33,933 nucleotides of DNA, taken from Aminobacter sp. J41. Its GTDB lineage: Bacteria > Pseudomonadota > Alphaproteobacteria > Rhizobiales > Rhizobiaceae. Shown here one piece after another: positions 6,892 to 17,972 of the stretch. A model generated the notes under the pieces. It did not search any database. It worked only from the letters and a program-made list of their open reading frames with translations, and was not told the DNA's origin. The stretch covers positions 1 through 33,933 of the forward strand of contig NZ_JAGL01000034.1 of NCBI RefSeq assembly GCF_000526635.1, given 5' to 3'. The translations under genes were made by a program, and so were the position numbers. How positions within the stretch are numbered: position 1 is the stretch's first letter; the number at the start of each line of letters is the position of its first letter.

Positions 6892-8013
6892 TTAGGCGCT
6901 GGAGGAATCGAAGAATTCCTTCATCCGCGCGAAGAAGCCGGTCGACTGCGGGTGGTTCTCCTTCGAGGAGATGCGCTCGAATTCCTCGAGCAGTTCGCGC
7001 TGGCGCTTGGTCAGGTGTTGTGGCGTCTCGACCGCGACCTGAATGTAGAGATCGCCGACTGTCGACTGGCGCAGCACCGGCATGCCCTTACCGCGCAGGC
7101 GGAACTGCTTGCCGTTCTGCGTGCCTTCCGGAACCTTCACGCGCGTCTGCGTGCCGTCAAGCGTCGACACCTCGAACGAGCCGCCAAGCGCCGCTGTCGT
7201 CATCGAGATCGGCACCTTGCAGAAGAGATCCGCGCCGTCACGCTGGAAGATGTCGTGCGGCTTGATGGAGAGGAAAATGTAGAGGTCGCCGTTCGGCCCC
7301 CCGCGCAGGCCCGCCTCGCCTTCGCCCGCCAGGCGAATGCGGGTGCCGTCCTCGATGCCTGCCGGAATGTTGACTGAGAGCGTACGCTCCTCGGTAACGC
7401 GGCCCTGGCCGGAGCATTTTGGGCACGGATCGGCGATGATCTGGCCCTTGCCGTGGCAGCTCGGGCAGGCGCGCTCGATCGAGAAGAAGCCCTGGGTGGC
7501 GCGCACGCGACCCGCGCCGCCGCACATTTGGCAGGTCACGGGCTGGGTTCCGGGCTTGGCGCCCGAGCCGGTGCAGTCGTCGCAGACCACCGAGGCAGGA
7601 ACGTGGATCTGCGCCGTCTTGCCCGTGAAGGCTTCCTCGAGCGTGATCTCCATGTTGTAGCGCAGGTCGGCCCCGCGCTCGCGGCCGCCCGACGAGCGGC
7701 CGCGCCGGCCCATCATGTCGCCGAAGATGTCCTCGAAGATGTCAGCAAATCCGCCGGCGCCAAAGCCGCCACCGCCGCCCATGCCCGCGTTCTCGAAGGC
7801 TGCGTGGCCGTAGCGATCATAGGCTGCCCGCTTCTGCGGGTCCTTGAGGCACTCATAGGCCTCGTTGATTTCCTTGAACTTGGCTTCGCATTCCGCATCC
7901 CCCGGGTTCCGGTCAGGATGATACTTCATTGCGAGCTTGCGGAACGCACTCTTGAGTTCCTTCTCGTCCGCTCCCTTCTGAACGCCGAGGATTTCGTAGT
8001 AATCCGCCTTCAT
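6892..8013 (-). CDS. dnaJ: Chaperone DnaJ (Hsp40)
   Basis: The 373-residue type I Hsp40 stimulates the DnaK ATPase and hands over unfolded clients in the cytoplasm. In order it has the J domain with HPD at 32-34, a Gly/Phe-rich linker ([20 protein letters not shown]), four zinc-binding CxxCxGxG repeats ([32 protein letters not shown]) and the C-terminal substrate-binding domains. Length is as usual for the family. ATG 8013 is preferred, with AAGG eight bases upstream; an in-frame TTG at 8028 would add five residues. dnaK lies upstream but is separated by an acyltransferase gene and a terminator. A promoter resembling the dnaK one occurs at 8112-8139, so dnaJ is probably transcribed on its own in the heat-shock response. 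Confidence 0.97.
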   Translation of the reverse strand: MKADYYEILGVQKGADEKELKSAFRKLAMKYHPDRNPGDAECEAKFKEINEAYECLKDPQKRAAYDRYGHAAFENAGMGGGGGFGAGGFADIFEDIFGDMMGRRGRSSGGRERGADLRYNMEITLEEAFTGKTAQIHVPASVVCDDCTGSGAKPGTQPVTCQMCGGAGRVRATQGFFSIERACPSCHGKGQIIADPCPKCSGQGRVTEERTLSVNIPAGIEDGTRIRLAGEGEAGLRGGPNGDLYIFLSIKPHDIFQRDGADLFCKVPISMTTAALGGSFEVSTLDGTQTRVKVPEGTQNGKQFRLRGKGMPVLRQSTVGDLYIQVAVETPQHLTKRQRELLEEFERISSKENHPQSTGFFARMKEFFDSSSA

Positions 8014-8111
8014 GTTCGCCTTGGTCAACCTGCCTGGATTGCGCTGAGGTTGCGCTGTCTCGCGGGAAGCCCGCCGGAAATGCTTGCTCCCATTTAGTGA
8101 GCCCCGATGGC

Positions 8112-8139
8112 GTATGCTAGGGGAGGGCTCTCGTACAAG
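8112..8139 (-). promoter_or_regulatory. Candidate heat-shock-type promoter of dnaJ
   Basis: On the reverse strand CTTGTA (8134-8139) and GCATAC (8112-8117) are 16 bp apart. The same layout, CTTGCA-N16-CTTATA, stands before dnaK. CTTG in the -35 box is characteristic of RpoH promoters in alphaproteobacteria. It lies about 100 bp before the dnaJ start, just past the stop codon of the acyltransferase gene. Confidence 0.4.
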
Positions 8140-8171
8140 CAGCTTTTTGCCGGAACTGGGACGAAATGCGA

Positions 8172-9278
8172 CTATTCTGCAGCAGAAAGGGACTGCTTGC
8201 GCTGCGTCAGCACACCCTCATGCCAGCCCACAACGGCCTGTCCGACGGGCCGCTCGAACCAGCGATTCGAGGCGAGGGCGACAAGAAGCACCGTCCCCAT
8301 CGGGAAGAGCCAGTACACGAAGAAGGGCATGACGTCCTGCGGTTCGAGCACCATGCGCCAGATCACTGAAAACAGCCCGACCTCAAGCACTGGGTGAATG
8401 AGGTAGATGCCGAACGACACCTGGCCGAGCCCGTGCAGCGGCTTGAGGAAGTTCGCCCCGTCCGGATTGTTCTGTTCGGCAAGTGCGGCAAGAAACACGG
8501 CGCTGGCGAGCAAGGCGAGGGAGAGGTGGCCGTTCGCGCCGAAGTACATCGTGGCCAGCGACACGAAGAACAGCGTCCACGCAGGCAGGTGTGAACGCAG
8601 CATCCAGCGCGACCTTCTCACCAGCACAGCGATCAGCGCACCGACGGAAAAGTCGGCGAAGGCGCGGAACGCCGCCCATGAATTCGTCTTCAGCCAGGAT
8701 CCTTCTGGGATCAACCCTGCGGCGCTGATCGCTTCGAGGGAGAGGATGGCGAGTGCAGCGATCACTGCGAGCCCGATGGCGCCGGAGAACTTGAATGCCG
8801 CCACCAGTAGCGGGAAGACGAGGTAGCAGAACCATTCCGCCGACAGCGTCCAGGCGACATAGTTGAAGGTCAGGTATTCAACGAGGCCCCAGCTCTGGAT
8901 GAGCAGCAGGTTGTGCGGCAGGTATTCGAAGTCGAACCGGTGCGCCCATCCGGTCGTCACGTAGCCGAGCTGGACGGCAATGCCGATACCGATGAAGAAG
9001 AGAAGCGTCGCGAAGTAGAGCGGGTAGATGCGCGCAAAGCGGCGGACGATGAAGCGGCGAACCGAGCCGGCGCCCTCCAGCACGCTGTCGCCGTGATGCA
9101 GCATGATGAGGAAGCCGGAGATCATGAAGAACATGTCCATGACCGGCAGCAGCCGGTGGAGCGATTCCTCCATCCAGCGGAATTCGGCCGGCGCATAGCG
9201 CAGGAAGTGGAAGCTCATCACCCCCACTGCCGCAAACAGCCGCCAGAAATCCAGCACCCGAAAATGCTGCAAGCCCAC
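8172..9278 (-). CDS. Acyltransferase 3 family membrane protein
   Basis: The 368-residue product is a multi-pass inner-membrane protein of the acyltransferase 3 (PF01757) family, which adds acetyl or other acyl groups to cell-surface sugars, lipids or peptidoglycan. The N-terminus has the usual pattern [19 protein letters not shown] with the conserved His of the first helix. [10 protein letters not shown] and a [14 protein letters not shown] segment follow, then about ten hydrophobic helices, ending with [13 protein letters not shown] and a short charged tail. The predicted start is GTG 9278; it has only a weak ribosome site, and no in-frame ATG lies near it. The gene sits between dnaK and dnaJ on the same strand, an unusual place. 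A structured element lies just upstream (9321-9384). The acceptor is unknown. Confidence 0.88.
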   Translation of the reverse strand: MGLQHFRVLDFWRLFAAVGVMSFHFLRYAPAEFRWMEESLHRLLPVMDMFFMISGFLIMLHHGDSVLEGAGSVRRFIVRRFARIYPLYFATLLFFIGIGIAVQLGYVTTGWAHRFDFEYLPHNLLLIQSWGLVEYLTFNYVAWTLSAEWFCYLVFPLLVAAFKFSGAIGLAVIAALAILSLEAISAAGLIPEGSWLKTNSWAAFRAFADFSVGALIAVLVRRSRWMLRSHLPAWTLFFVSLATMYFGANGHLSLALLASAVFLAALAEQNNPDGANFLKPLHGLGQVSFGIYLIHPVLEVGLFSVIWRMVLEPQDVMPFFVYWLFPMGTVLLVALASNRWFERPVGQAVVGWHEGVLTQRKQSLSAAE

Positions 9279-9320
9279 CCCCGTCTTCGCATGCCGCGCG
9301 GGCGGTACCCCCGGGACATG

Positions 9321-9384
9321 CGAACCTGTTGCCTCTTGATGAGGATAGCAGGTTCGGTGACGGCCGCAGCCGTTACCTTTTATT
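9321..9384 (+). ncRNA. Candidate small RNA or leader: two adjacent hairpins with T-run
   Basis: On the plus strand CGAACCTG (9321-9328) pairs perfectly with CAGGTTCG (9349-9356), with an inner CCTC/GAGG stem. Directly after it GGTGACGGC (9356-9364) pairs with GCCGTTACC (9369-9377, one G-T pair), followed by TTTTATT. The second hairpin with its T-run looks like an intrinsic terminator on the plus strand, yet no plus-strand gene ends here. The element may be a short RNA antisense to the dnaK-acyltransferase interval. Read on the reverse strand, it would be a folded 5' leader of the acyltransferase mRNA, starting just after a TAATAA box. No convincing plus-strand promoter was seen. Confidence 0.35.
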
Positions 9385-9404
9385 AGCCTTAACGGCGGCG
9401 GGCC

Positions 9405-9435
9405 GGAAAAGAAAAACCCGGCATGAGGCCGGGTT
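9405..9435 (-). terminator. Terminator after dnaK
   Basis: The stem AACCCGGC/GCCGGGTT (9415-9435) with a 5-nt loop is followed on the reverse strand by TTTCTTTTCC. It starts 27 bp after the dnaK stop, so the acyltransferase and dnaJ are not simply co-transcribed with dnaK. Confidence 0.88.
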
Positions 9436-9461
9436 CTTCAGGTTGATGGCGTTTGACCGGA

Positions 9462-11378
<1,917 letters not shown>

Positions 11379-11498
11379 GTTCAATCTCTCCATTAGCAGG
11401 CCGTCAATGGACCCTATGAGGCGTTCCTGGGACGGCCCCTTACACGTAAATTTCACGGCGAGCCTCATGGTCGATGACCTCCCCGTGATGATGTCGCG

Positions 11499-11528
11499 TA
11501 TATAAGAACCGTCATGTTGCGCTGCAAG
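11499..11528 (-). promoter_or_regulatory. Heat-shock (RpoH-type) promoter of dnaK
   Basis: On the reverse strand CTTGCA (11523-11528) is followed after 16 bp by CTTATATA (11499-11506). This matches the CTTG-type -35 and the C/A-T rich -10 of alphaproteobacterial sigma32 promoters and could also serve sigma70. It leaves an untranslated leader of about 115 bases before ATG 11378. Confidence 0.55.
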
Positions 11529-11629
11529 CACTTGCGCCGGTCAGTTCTGTGTTTGATCTGCGTTAGTTGGCGCAGTTGACAACTGGCAACACCGGGCGCC
11601 CTGACTGGGCCCGTCGACACGAGACGGAC

Positions 11630-11986
11630 ATGACGATGACGAACCGCTTTTTCATCTTTGCCGGCGGCATTTCCGGCGCAGCCGGCGTCGCCCTTTCGGC
11701 CGCAGCGGCGCATATCGGCGGCGGCACGGTCGAGACCGCCGCGCACTTTCTCTTGGCCCACGCGCCTGCCTTCCTTGCCCTCGGCTTTCTTGCCCGCATG
11801 AAGATCCTGACCGCCGGTGCCTGGCTGCTCCTGGTCGGCGTTCTGGTCTTCAGCGGCGACCTTTTGATGCGCAACTACGTCGGCACGCGCCTCTTCCCCA
11901 TGGCCGCCCCTACCGGCGGCACGGCGATGATCCTCGGCTGGCTGGTGATCGCCGCCGGCGCATCTTTCGCGCGAACGGAGGGGTGA
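11630..11986 (+). CDS. DUF423-like small membrane protein
   Basis: The product of about 118 residues has four hydrophobic segments. The first, FFIFAGGISGAAGVALSAAAAH, is the usual start of DUF423 (PF04241, YgdD-like) proteins. The middle part LAHAPAFLALGFLA and the late segment LFSGD/VFSGDLLMRNYVG-type loop followed by APTGGTAMILGWLVIAAGA fit that family as well. It is an inner-membrane protein of unknown function. ATG 11630 is chosen because GAGACGG stands just before it; 11636 is an alternative. It is divergent from dnaK and stands alone, with repeat-rich DNA downstream. Confidence 0.75.
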   Translation: MTMTNRFFIFAGGISGAAGVALSAAAAHIGGGTVETAAHFLLAHAPAFLALGFLARMKILTAGAWLLLVGVLVFSGDLLMRNYVGTRLFPMAAPTGGTAMILGWLVIAAGASFARTEG

Positions 11987-12128
11987 GCAGGCTCGGATGG
12001 CGAGGCTTCTTTGACAGAACGTCCTGGGAGGCCTGCTGCTCAGCTGACCTGTGCGAGCGGCCTTCTGTCCGTCCCGTTTATGTTTCGATCGAATTGATCC
12101 CGCCGCGCTGGCCGGAACGGTTCCGGAA

Positions 12129-12160
12129 TGGATGCCACGGTCAAGCCGTGGCATGACGAA
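12129..12160 (+). repeat. Dispersed palindromic element, copy 1
   Basis: The outer framework is GGATGCC ... GGCATGACGA, and the inner arms TGCCACGG and CCGTGGCA enclose TCAAG. The same framework occurs in the other orientation at 12258-12289 with different inner bases. The change of both arms together (ACGG/CCGT versus CGTG/CACG) keeps the stem, which argues for selection on a folded form. Confidence 0.65.
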
Positions 12161-12257
12161 GGGGTTAGGCGGCAGCGCAACCGCAGGGCACTCCATTGGC
12201 GGATGCGCCGCCGGAGAAGCATATGACCGGAGAAGGATATGACGGTGCCTATCCACC

Positions 12258-12289
12258 TCGTCATGCCCGTGCTCGACACGGGCATCCAT
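12258..12289 (-). repeat. Dispersed palindromic element, copy 2 (inverted)
   Basis: The arms TGCCCGTG and CACGGGCA enclose CTCGA. Read on the reverse strand it gives GGATGCC ... TCGAG ... GGCATGACGA, matching copy 1 about 130 bp away. Such paired, oppositely oriented small palindromes are frequent between rhizobial genes. Confidence 0.65.
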
Positions 12290-12390
12290 GCCTGAACAGC
12301 GAAGAAGCCACGACGGTGGAGAATTTGCGCGTCGCTTCTGGTTCCTTCCCAGCGCAGTGCACTTCACGCCCCCTCCGGCGCTTCGCGCCA

Positions 12391-12745
12391 CCTCCCCCGC
12401 TTCGCAGGGGAGGATCCACGTTGGCGCGTTTCATGGGCGCAGCGCTTGGAAAGCGATTCACAGCCGCATGGGCCTAAGTGCACACGCCCAAATAGTGCCT
12501 CAAAACTGAACCGAGCGCGGATGAAGGCCTCGGCCTTAGGATCCTCCCCCCACTCCGTAGGGGAGGGTCCACGTTCGCGCGTTTCAGGAGCGCAGCGCTT
12601 CGCCAGCAATGCACTGCCGCATCGGCCCAAGTGAACACTACCCAAACAGCGCCTCAAAATTGAACGCGAACGCGGATGAAGGCCTCGGCCTCGGGAGTCC
12701 TCCCCTACGAAGTGGGGGAGGGGGACCATGCGAAGCATGGTGGAG
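12391..12745. repeat. Tandem repeat, about 154-bp unit, two full copies and a partial third
   Basis: Units start at 12391, 12543 and 12699, each with a CCTCCCC...GGGGAGG palindrome. Copies 1 and 2 then share TCCACGTT, GCGCGTTTCA, GCGCAGCGCTT, the GCCGCAT-GGCC-AAGTG region, CCTCAAAA-TGAAC and GCGGATGAAGGCCTCGGCCT, with scattered substitutions. The third copy is lost after about 45 bp. The period is 152-156 bp. The unit contains no gene-like frame and is not a CRISPR array: there are no short identical repeats with unique spacers. Confidence 0.75.
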
Positions 12746-12904
12746 CGGGCGGGACGGGCGCTACATTGCAAAAATCTCTGGGGCGAACGTGGCGCACCAT
12801 TCAGGCCGGCGTCACGGTGTGCGAGGCAGCTACCAGCTCGGCACTCCTCCCAAACCGCCATCTGTTCAAAGGTTGGCACGTTCCCACATCGCTCCGGTAG
12901 CTCC

Positions 12905-12940
12905 CCCAAAACAAAACCGCCGCCTCGGGGAGGCGACGGT
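12905..12940 (-). terminator. Terminator after pheT
   Basis: The stem CCGTCGCCTC/GAGGCGGCGG (12917-12939, one mismatch) is followed on the reverse strand by TTTTGTTTT. It lies about 32 bp after the pheT stop and ends the infC-pheT cluster. Confidence 0.88.
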
Positions 12941-12970
12941 CGTATTCAATGAGCAGTAACGGACAGAAAA

Positions 12971-15376
12971 TCAGCCGCGCAGGACGCCGCCGGTCTGCTT
13001 AGCGACGTTCTCGACGATCTTCCGGGCGAGTGCCTCAAAGTCCTCGTCGGTGAGCGTGCGCTCGACCGGCTGGATCGCGACCTCGATTGCGACCGACTTC
13101 TTGCCCTCGCCGAGGGACGAACCCTCGAAGATGTCGAAGACGCGAACGCCGGTCACCAGCTTCTTGTCGGCGGCGCCGGCCGCCTTGCTGACCGCGGCCG
13201 CCTCCACCGTCTTGTCGACCACGAAGGCGAAGTCGCGGCGCACGGCCTGGAACGGCGACAGCTCAAGCCGCGGCTTGGTGCGGGTGGGCTTCGCCTTCGC
13301 TTCCGGAATTGCGTCGAGATAGACTTCGAAACCGCAGAGCGGGCCGGATGCGTCGAGCGCGTCGAGCGTCTTCGGATGGAACTCGCCGAACGTGCCGAGG
13401 ATCACCTTGGGCCCGAGCTTGATCGTGCCCGAGCGGCCCGGGTGGTACCAGGACGGCCCGCCGGCCTCGACCTGCAGGCGATCGACTGGAGCACCCGCAG
13501 CTTCCAGCGCGGCAAAGGCGTCGGCCTTGGCGTCGAACACGCCAACCGGGCCCGCATTGCCACCCCAGTGGCGGCCGTGGCCTTCCATCTTCGCGGTACC
13601 GCGGCGCACGCCGCCGGCAACGCGGCGCTGAAGGTCGGGCGTATCGCCCTCATAGGTGCCGGAGACCTCGAACAGGGCCACGTCGCCGAAGCCGCGGTCG
13701 GCATTGCGCTGCGCGGCCGCGATCAGGCCCGGCAGCAGCGACGGGCGCATGTCCGACATGTCGGCCGCGATCGGATTGGCGAGCTTCAGCTCCTGCTGGC
13801 CGCCGCCGAACAGTTCCGCGTGCTTGGCCGGGATGAACGACCAGGTGACGGCCTCCATCATGCCGCGCACGGCGAGCGCGCGCTTGGCGTTGCGGGTGCG
13901 GATCTGGATCGGCGTAAGGATGCGGCCGTTGACGGCGTCGTGACTGGTCAGCGGCTGCGGCTCGATGCGGTCGACGCCGTGAATGCGCATGACCTCTTCA
14001 ACCAGATCGGCCTTGCCCTCGACGTCGGGGCGCCAGGACGGAACCGAAACTTCCGCCGTCTCGCCGTTGCCCTTCGCGGCAAAGCCGAGGCGGGTGAGGA
14101 TGGAGCGGCTCTCGTCGGCCGAGACCTCGATGCCGGTCAGGCGCTTCACTTCCGAGAACGGGAAGGTGATCGTCTTCGGCGTGTAGCCGGCATAGCCGAC
14201 CACTTCGGCCTCGCTCGGCGTGCCGCCGCAAAGGTCGAGCACCATCTGGGTGGCGAGCTCGAGGCCCGGCACCATGAACTCCGGATCGACGCCGCGCTCG
14301 AAGCGGTAGCGTGCATCGGTGATGATGCCGAGGCTGCGCCCGGTGCGGGCGATGGTGATCGCGTCCCACAGCGCCGATTCGATCAGCACGTCGGTGGTGT
14401 TCTCGTCACAGCCCGAGTGCTCGCCGCCCATGATGCCGGCGATTGACTCGACGCCGTTGTCGTCGGCGATGATGTAGTGCGACGAAGCGAGCGTGTACTC
14501 GCGCCCGTCGAGCGCCAGCACCTTCTCGCCCTCCTTCGCGGCGCGGACGACCAGATTGCCGGCCACCTTCTTCAGGTCGAAGACGTGCAGCGGGCGGGCG
14601 CGGTCGAACGTCATGTAGTTGGTGATGTCGACCAGCGCGTTGATCGGACGCAGACCGATCGAGATCAGGCGCTGCTGCAGCCACTTCGGCGACGGGCCGT
14701 TTTTCACGCCGCGCACGAGGCGAAGCGCGAAGCCCGGGCAGAATTCCGGAGCCTCGATGACGACCTTGGTCGGGCAGGGGCCTTCGCCCTTGATCGCCGG
14801 AAGCGGACGCTCCTTGAGCGTGCCGAGGCCGGAGGCGGCGAGATCGCGCGCGATACCGTAGACGCCGGTGGCGTCAGGACGGTTCGGCGTCAGGTTGATC
14901 TCGATGACCGGGTCATCGAGCTTCGCCCAGGCGGCGTAGCTCTGGCCGACCGGCGCGTCTTCCGGCAGCTCGATGATGCCATTGTGCTCGTCGGAAAGCT
15001 GCAGCTCGCGCTCCGAGCACATCATGCCGTGGCTTTCGACGCCGCGGATCTTGCCGACCGACAGGGTCACATCGATGCCGGGCACATAGGTGCCGGGCGC
15101 CGCGAAGGCGCCGACGAGGCCGGCGCGTGCGTTCGGTGCACCGCAAACGACCTGAATCGGTGCGCCCGCGCCGGTGTCGACCGACAGCACCTGCAGCTTG
15201 TCGGCATCGGGGTGCTTCTGGGCGGTCAGCACCTTGGCGATGATGAACGGCTTCAGCACCGACTTGTCGTCGACGCTCTCGACCTCGAGGCCGATCATGG
15301 TGAGACGCTCGACGATCTCCTCCAGCGAGGCATCGGTGTCGAGGTGTTCCTTGAGCCAGGAAAGTGTGAACTTCAT
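12971..15376 (-). CDS. pheT: Phenylalanine-tRNA ligase beta subunit
   Basis: The 801-residue beta chain of the alpha2-beta2 synthetase charges tRNA-Phe in the cytoplasm. It starts [20 protein letters not shown] and has the usual order: an N-terminal segment, an EMAP/tRNA-binding-like domain ([20 protein letters not shown]), B3/B4 editing domain ([20 protein letters not shown]), B5 domain, core domain, and C-terminal ferredoxin-fold anticodon-binding domain ([20 protein letters not shown]). Length is normal. The ribosome site AAGGAAAG precedes ATG 15376. It follows pheS by 19 bp in the same operon. Confidence 0.97.
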   Translation of the reverse strand: MKFTLSWLKEHLDTDASLEEIVERLTMIGLEVESVDDKSVLKPFIIAKVLTAQKHPDADKLQVLSVDTGAGAPIQVVCGAPNARAGLVGAFAAPGTYVPGIDVTLSVGKIRGVESHGMMCSERELQLSDEHNGIIELPEDAPVGQSYAAWAKLDDPVIEINLTPNRPDATGVYGIARDLAASGLGTLKERPLPAIKGEGPCPTKVVIEAPEFCPGFALRLVRGVKNGPSPKWLQQRLISIGLRPINALVDITNYMTFDRARPLHVFDLKKVAGNLVVRAAKEGEKVLALDGREYTLASSHYIIADDNGVESIAGIMGGEHSGCDENTTDVLIESALWDAITIARTGRSLGIITDARYRFERGVDPEFMVPGLELATQMVLDLCGGTPSEAEVVGYAGYTPKTITFPFSEVKRLTGIEVSADESRSILTRLGFAAKGNGETAEVSVPSWRPDVEGKADLVEEVMRIHGVDRIEPQPLTSHDAVNGRILTPIQIRTRNAKRALAVRGMMEAVTWSFIPAKHAELFGGGQQELKLANPIAADMSDMRPSLLPGLIAAAQRNADRGFGDVALFEVSGTYEGDTPDLQRRVAGGVRRGTAKMEGHGRHWGGNAGPVGVFDAKADAFAALEAAGAPVDRLQVEAGGPSWYHPGRSGTIKLGPKVILGTFGEFHPKTLDALDASGPLCGFEVYLDAIPEAKAKPTRTKPRLELSPFQAVRRDFAFVVDKTVEAAAVSKAAGAADKKLVTGVRVFDIFEGSSLGEGKKSVAIEVAIQPVERTLTDEDFEALARKIVENVAKQTGGVLRG

Positions 15377-15395
15377 CGTGGTCTTTCCTTGGAAA

Positions 15396-16481
15396 TTACT
15401 GGCTCAGGCCGCCGAACAGGGTCGGCAGGTCGAGCGGACGGAAGCCATAGTGCGACAGCCAGCGGACATCGGCGTCGAAGAAGGCGCGCAGGTCCGGCAT
15501 GCCGTACTTCAGCATGGCGATGCGGTCGATGCCCATGCCCCAGGCAAAGCCCTGGTACTCGTCCGGATCGAGCCCGCCGTAGCGCAGCACGTTCGGGTGC
15601 ACCATGCCGCAGCCGAGGATCTCCATCCAGTCGTTGCCCTCGCCGAAGCGGACTTCGCCTGGACGCGAGCGATCGCACTGGATGTCGACTTCCAGCGACG
15701 GCTCGGTGAACGGGAAGAAGGACGGCCGGAAGCGCATCTTGACCTGCTTGACCTCGAAGAAGGCCTTGCAGAACTCCTCCAGCACCCACTTCATGTTGGC
15801 GACGTTAGCCGTCTTGTCGATGACGAGGCCCTCGACCTGATGGAACATCGGCGAGTGGGTGGCGTCGGAATCCTGACGGTAGGTCTTGCCCGGGATGACG
15901 ATGCGGATCGGCGGCTTCTGCTTCTCCATGGTGCGGATCTGCACCGGCGAGGTGTGGGTGCGCAGAAGCTTGCGCTCGCCGTTCTCGTTCGGGTTGAAGA
16001 AGAAGGTGTCATGCATCTCGCGCGCCGGGTGCCCATCCGGGAAGTTCAGCGCGGTGAAGTTGTAGTAGTCGGTCTCGATATCCGGACCCTCGGCGATCGA
16101 GAAGCCGAGATCGCCGAAGATCGCGGTGATCTCGTCGATCACCTGGCTGATCGGGTGGATGCGTCCGCGCTCCGCCGGGGCGTCGCGGACCGGCAGCGTC
16201 ACGTCGACGGTTTCCGCCTTGAGGCGGGCGTTGATGGCGACGTCGCGCAGCTCGGTGCGGCGGGCGGTCAGCGCCTGGGTGACCCGATCCTTGAGGCCGT
16301 TGATCGCCGGGCCCATCACCTGCCGCTCTTCGGGGCTCATTGCACCCAGCGACTTGAGCTTTTCGGAGATGCTGCCCTTCTTGCCGAGCGCGGCGACGCG
16401 GACCGCTTCAATAGCCGCTTCGTCGGAGGCCGCAGCGATGGCATCGCTTATCGAGCGTTCCAGTTGTTCGAGTTCACTCAT
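15396..16481 (-). CDS. pheS: Phenylalanine-tRNA ligase alpha subunit
   Basis: The 361-residue alpha chain holds the class II catalytic core. An N-terminal coiled-coil (about 1-90) binds tRNA. Then follow motif 1 ([19 protein letters not shown]), motif 2 ([15 protein letters not shown], with [20 protein letters not shown]) and motif 3 near the end ([20 protein letters not shown]). The alanine-type specificity position in the FAWGMG loop is unremarkable. The ribosome site CAGGA precedes ATG 16481. Upstream lies rplT, but a strong hairpin with T-run stands between (16553-16587). pheST therefore depends either on read-through or on a promoter in the 70 bp before pheS; no phenylalanine-rich leader peptide was seen. 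Confidence 0.97.
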   Translation of the reverse strand: MSELEQLERSISDAIAAASDEAAIEAVRVAALGKKGSISEKLKSLGAMSPEERQVMGPAINGLKDRVTQALTARRTELRDVAINARLKAETVDVTLPVRDAPAERGRIHPISQVIDEITAIFGDLGFSIAEGPDIETDYYNFTALNFPDGHPAREMHDTFFFNPNENGERKLLRTHTSPVQIRTMEKQKPPIRIVIPGKTYRQDSDATHSPMFHQVEGLVIDKTANVANMKWVLEEFCKAFFEVKQVKMRFRPSFFPFTEPSLEVDIQCDRSRPGEVRFGEGNDWMEILGCGMVHPNVLRYGGLDPDEYQGFAWGMGIDRIAMLKYGMPDLRAFFDADVRWLSHYGFRPLDLPTLFGGLSQ

Positions 16482-16552
16482 GTGGGCGTCCTGATTTCAT
16501 CCGTTGGCATGCGGACGGCGCGCGGCCGCTGTCAGTTCTGGAGTTTCAACAA

Positions 16553-16587
16553 GGAAAAACCCGCGCCAGCCCTGCCGGCGCGGGTTT
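16553..16587 (-). terminator. Terminator or attenuator between rplT and pheS
   Basis: AACCCGCGCC (16577-16586 on the plus strand read in reverse) pairs with GGCGCGGGTT, with a 9-nt loop and a following TTTTCC on the reverse strand. It lies 40 bp after the rplT stop and 72 bp before pheS. I looked for a Phe-rich leader frame before it and found none, so simple termination with partial read-through is more likely than classical attenuation. Confidence 0.8.
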
Positions 16588-16626
16588 CCCAATTCAGATT
16601 GCGAAAGCTTGGGAAGCGCGGCGGCC

Positions 16627-17028
16627 TTAGGCTACTGCGCTCTCAAACTGGTTCGGCGTGGTGTCCTTGAGATACTCAAGCGCGGTCTTCGACTTCGCGA
16701 CGAGCGCGGCGAAAGCCTGCGGCTCGTGGATCGCGATGTCGGACAGCACCTTGCGGTCGATCTCGATACCAGCCTTGTTCAGACCATCGATGAAACGGCC
16801 GTAGGTCAGGCCGTGCTCGCGGACAGCCGCGTTGATGCGCTGGATCCACAGAGCGCGGAAATTGCGCTTGCGGGCCTTGCGGTCGCGGTAGGCGTACTGG
16901 AGCGACTTCTCGACTGCCTGCTTGGCAATACGAATGGTGTTCTTACGGCGGCCGTAGAAACCCTTAGCCTGGGCAAGAACCTTCTTGTGCTTGGCGTGGG
17001 CGGTAACGCCCCTCTTCACGCGTGCCAT
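16627..17028 (-). CDS. rplT: 50S ribosomal protein L20
   Basis: The 133-residue basic protein begins [20 protein letters not shown] and has the L20 core [20 protein letters not shown]. It binds 23S rRNA early in 50S assembly, and in other bacteria it also represses its own operon. A ribosome site (GGAGAT) precedes ATG 17028. It follows rpmI by 35 bp. Length is slightly above the usual 117-120 because of a C-terminal tail ([10 protein letters not shown]), common in alphaproteobacteria. Confidence 0.97.
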   Translation of the reverse strand: MARVKRGVTAHAKHKKVLAQAKGFYGRRKNTIRIAKQAVEKSLQYAYRDRKARKRNFRALWIQRINAAVREHGLTYGRFIDGLNKAGIEIDRKVLSDIAIHEPQAFAALVAKSKTALEYLKDTTPNQFESAVA

Positions 17029-17063
17029 CTGATGATCTCCTTAAACTCGTTACCAGCCGGCTC

Positions 17064-17273
17064 TCAGAGGCCGCCGCCGTTAGGCAGGAAGTACGTCTTG
17101 ACCTTCTTGGCATCGGGTTCAGCGAGAACCATCGTGCCGCGAGCGTCGCGGATGAACTTGTTGGAACGCTTGATCATGCCATGGCGCTTGCCGGCAGCGG
17201 CGGACAGAACCTTGCCGGTGCCGGTGATCTTGAACCGCTTCTTCGCGGCAGACTTGGTCTTCATCTTGGGCAT
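17064..17273 (-). CDS. rpmI: 50S ribosomal protein L35
   Basis: The 69-residue basic protein begins [20 protein letters not shown] and contains [19 protein letters not shown], typical of L35. ATG 17273 is chosen because AAAGGAAAG stands before it and family members start with MPKMKT; the open frame continues upstream without meaning. It lies between infC (162 bp upstream) and rplT (35 bp downstream). A good promoter-like site in the infC-rpmI gap suggests additional transcription of rpmI-rplT. Confidence 0.96.
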   Translation of the reverse strand: MPKMKTKSAAKKRFKITGTGKVLSAAAGKRHGMIKRSNKFIRDARGTMVLAEPDAKKVKTYFLPNGGGL

Positions 17274-17392
17274 TTTGCTTTCCTTTCTCTGCGCTCCGTT
17301 GCCGGAGCAGGTCTGCTTCAGGCCGACCAAAGCCTGAGAAGCATAAGAAACCGCCACGGCATGCCCTGCCGGGCGGCTCTTCGAACGCGCGC

Positions 17393-17421
17393 TCTATAGC
17401 GGAGTGCCCGCAAAAGCGCAA
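17393..17421 (-). promoter_or_regulatory. Sigma70-type promoter upstream of rpmI
   Basis: On the reverse strand TTGCGC (17416-17421) and TATAGA (17393-17398) are 17 bp apart, close to consensus. The site starts 15 bp after the infC stop and about 120 bp before rpmI, so rpmI-rplT can be transcribed apart from infC. Confidence 0.55.
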
Positions 17422-17435
17422 CCTGACTCCGTTTC

Positions 17436-17972
17436 TTACTTCGGGGCCAGAACCATCATCATCTGCCGGCCTTCGAGCTTCGGCTCGGCTTCGACCTTCG
17501 CGATCTCGCTGACCTCAGCCTTGACGCGGTTCAGAAGCTGCATGCCGAGCTCAAGGTGCGCCATCTCGCGGCCACGGAAGCGCAGGGTCAGCTTGACCTT
17601 GTCGCCATCGTCGAAGAAGCGGCGGACCGCCTTCATCTTCGTCTCGTAGTCGTGGTCGTCGATGTTCGGACGCATCTTGATCTCCTTGATCTCGATGGTC
17701 TTCTGACGCTTGCGCGCCTCCGCAGCCTTCTTCTGGCTTTGGTACTTCATCTTGCCGAGATCGGTGATCTTGCAGACAGGCGGCTGTGCGTGCGGAACGA
17801 TCTCCACGAGGTCCATGCCTGCATCTTCGGCCAGGAGCAGCGCCTCGTTGATCGACACGACGCCTCGGTTCTGTCCTTCAGCATCGATGAGCTGAACCTG
17901 GGGCACGCGGATCTCAAGGTTGGAACGGGGGCCTTCCTTGACAGGCGCCGTGGCTTTGAATGGTCTGCGAAT
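17436..17972 (-). CDS. infC: Translation initiation factor IF-3, starting with AUU
   Basis: IF-3 binds the 30S subunit, checks start codons and keeps subunits apart. The 178-residue product has the N-domain ([20 protein letters not shown]), the lysine-rich linker ([20 protein letters not shown]) and the C-domain ([20 protein letters not shown]). Family members begin MRRPFK; here the corresponding codon is ATT at 17972, nine bases after GAGGAG. The upstream in-frame ATG at 18056 would add 28 unrelated residues and lacks a comparable site. AUU as infC start is known from E. coli, where IF-3 discriminates against it and so limits its own synthesis; the same control is inferred here. It is first in the infC-rpmI-rplT-pheST cluster. 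Confidence 0.95.
   Translation of the reverse strand: MRRPFKATAPVKEGPRSNLEIRVPQVQLIDAEGQNRGVVSINEALLLAEDAGMDLVEIVPHAQPPVCKITDLGKMKYQSQKKAAEARKRQKTIEIKEIKMRPNIDDHDYETKMKAVRRFFDDGDKVKLTLRFRGREMAHLELGMQLLNRVKAEVSEIAKVEAEPKLEGRQMMMVLAPK

Larger units (their letters stand above)
11987..12904. other. About 0.9 kb non-coding, repeat-rich interval
   Basis: I see no credible gene between the DUF423 stop and the pheT terminator. Open frames here, including one of 181 codons on the reverse strand (12364-12909), are low-complexity, run through the repeats and lack ribosome sites. The interval holds two palindromic elements in opposite orientation (12129-12160, 12258-12289) and a tandem repeat (12391-12745). 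The rest is unremarkable. Confidence 0.7.

Noticed and set aside
12391..12745. Possible CRISPR array
   Set aside because: The units are about 154 bp, diverged along their whole length and without unique spacers between short identical repeats.
12364..12909. 181-codon reverse-strand frame with internal protein repeats
   Set aside because: It runs through the 154-bp DNA repeats and the pheT terminator edge; the protein repeats mirror the DNA repeats, composition is Arg/Gly/Ser-rich, and there is no ribosome site.
16553..16626. Phenylalanine attenuator with leader peptide before pheS
   Set aside because: No start codon followed by Phe codons was found between the rplT stop and the hairpin.
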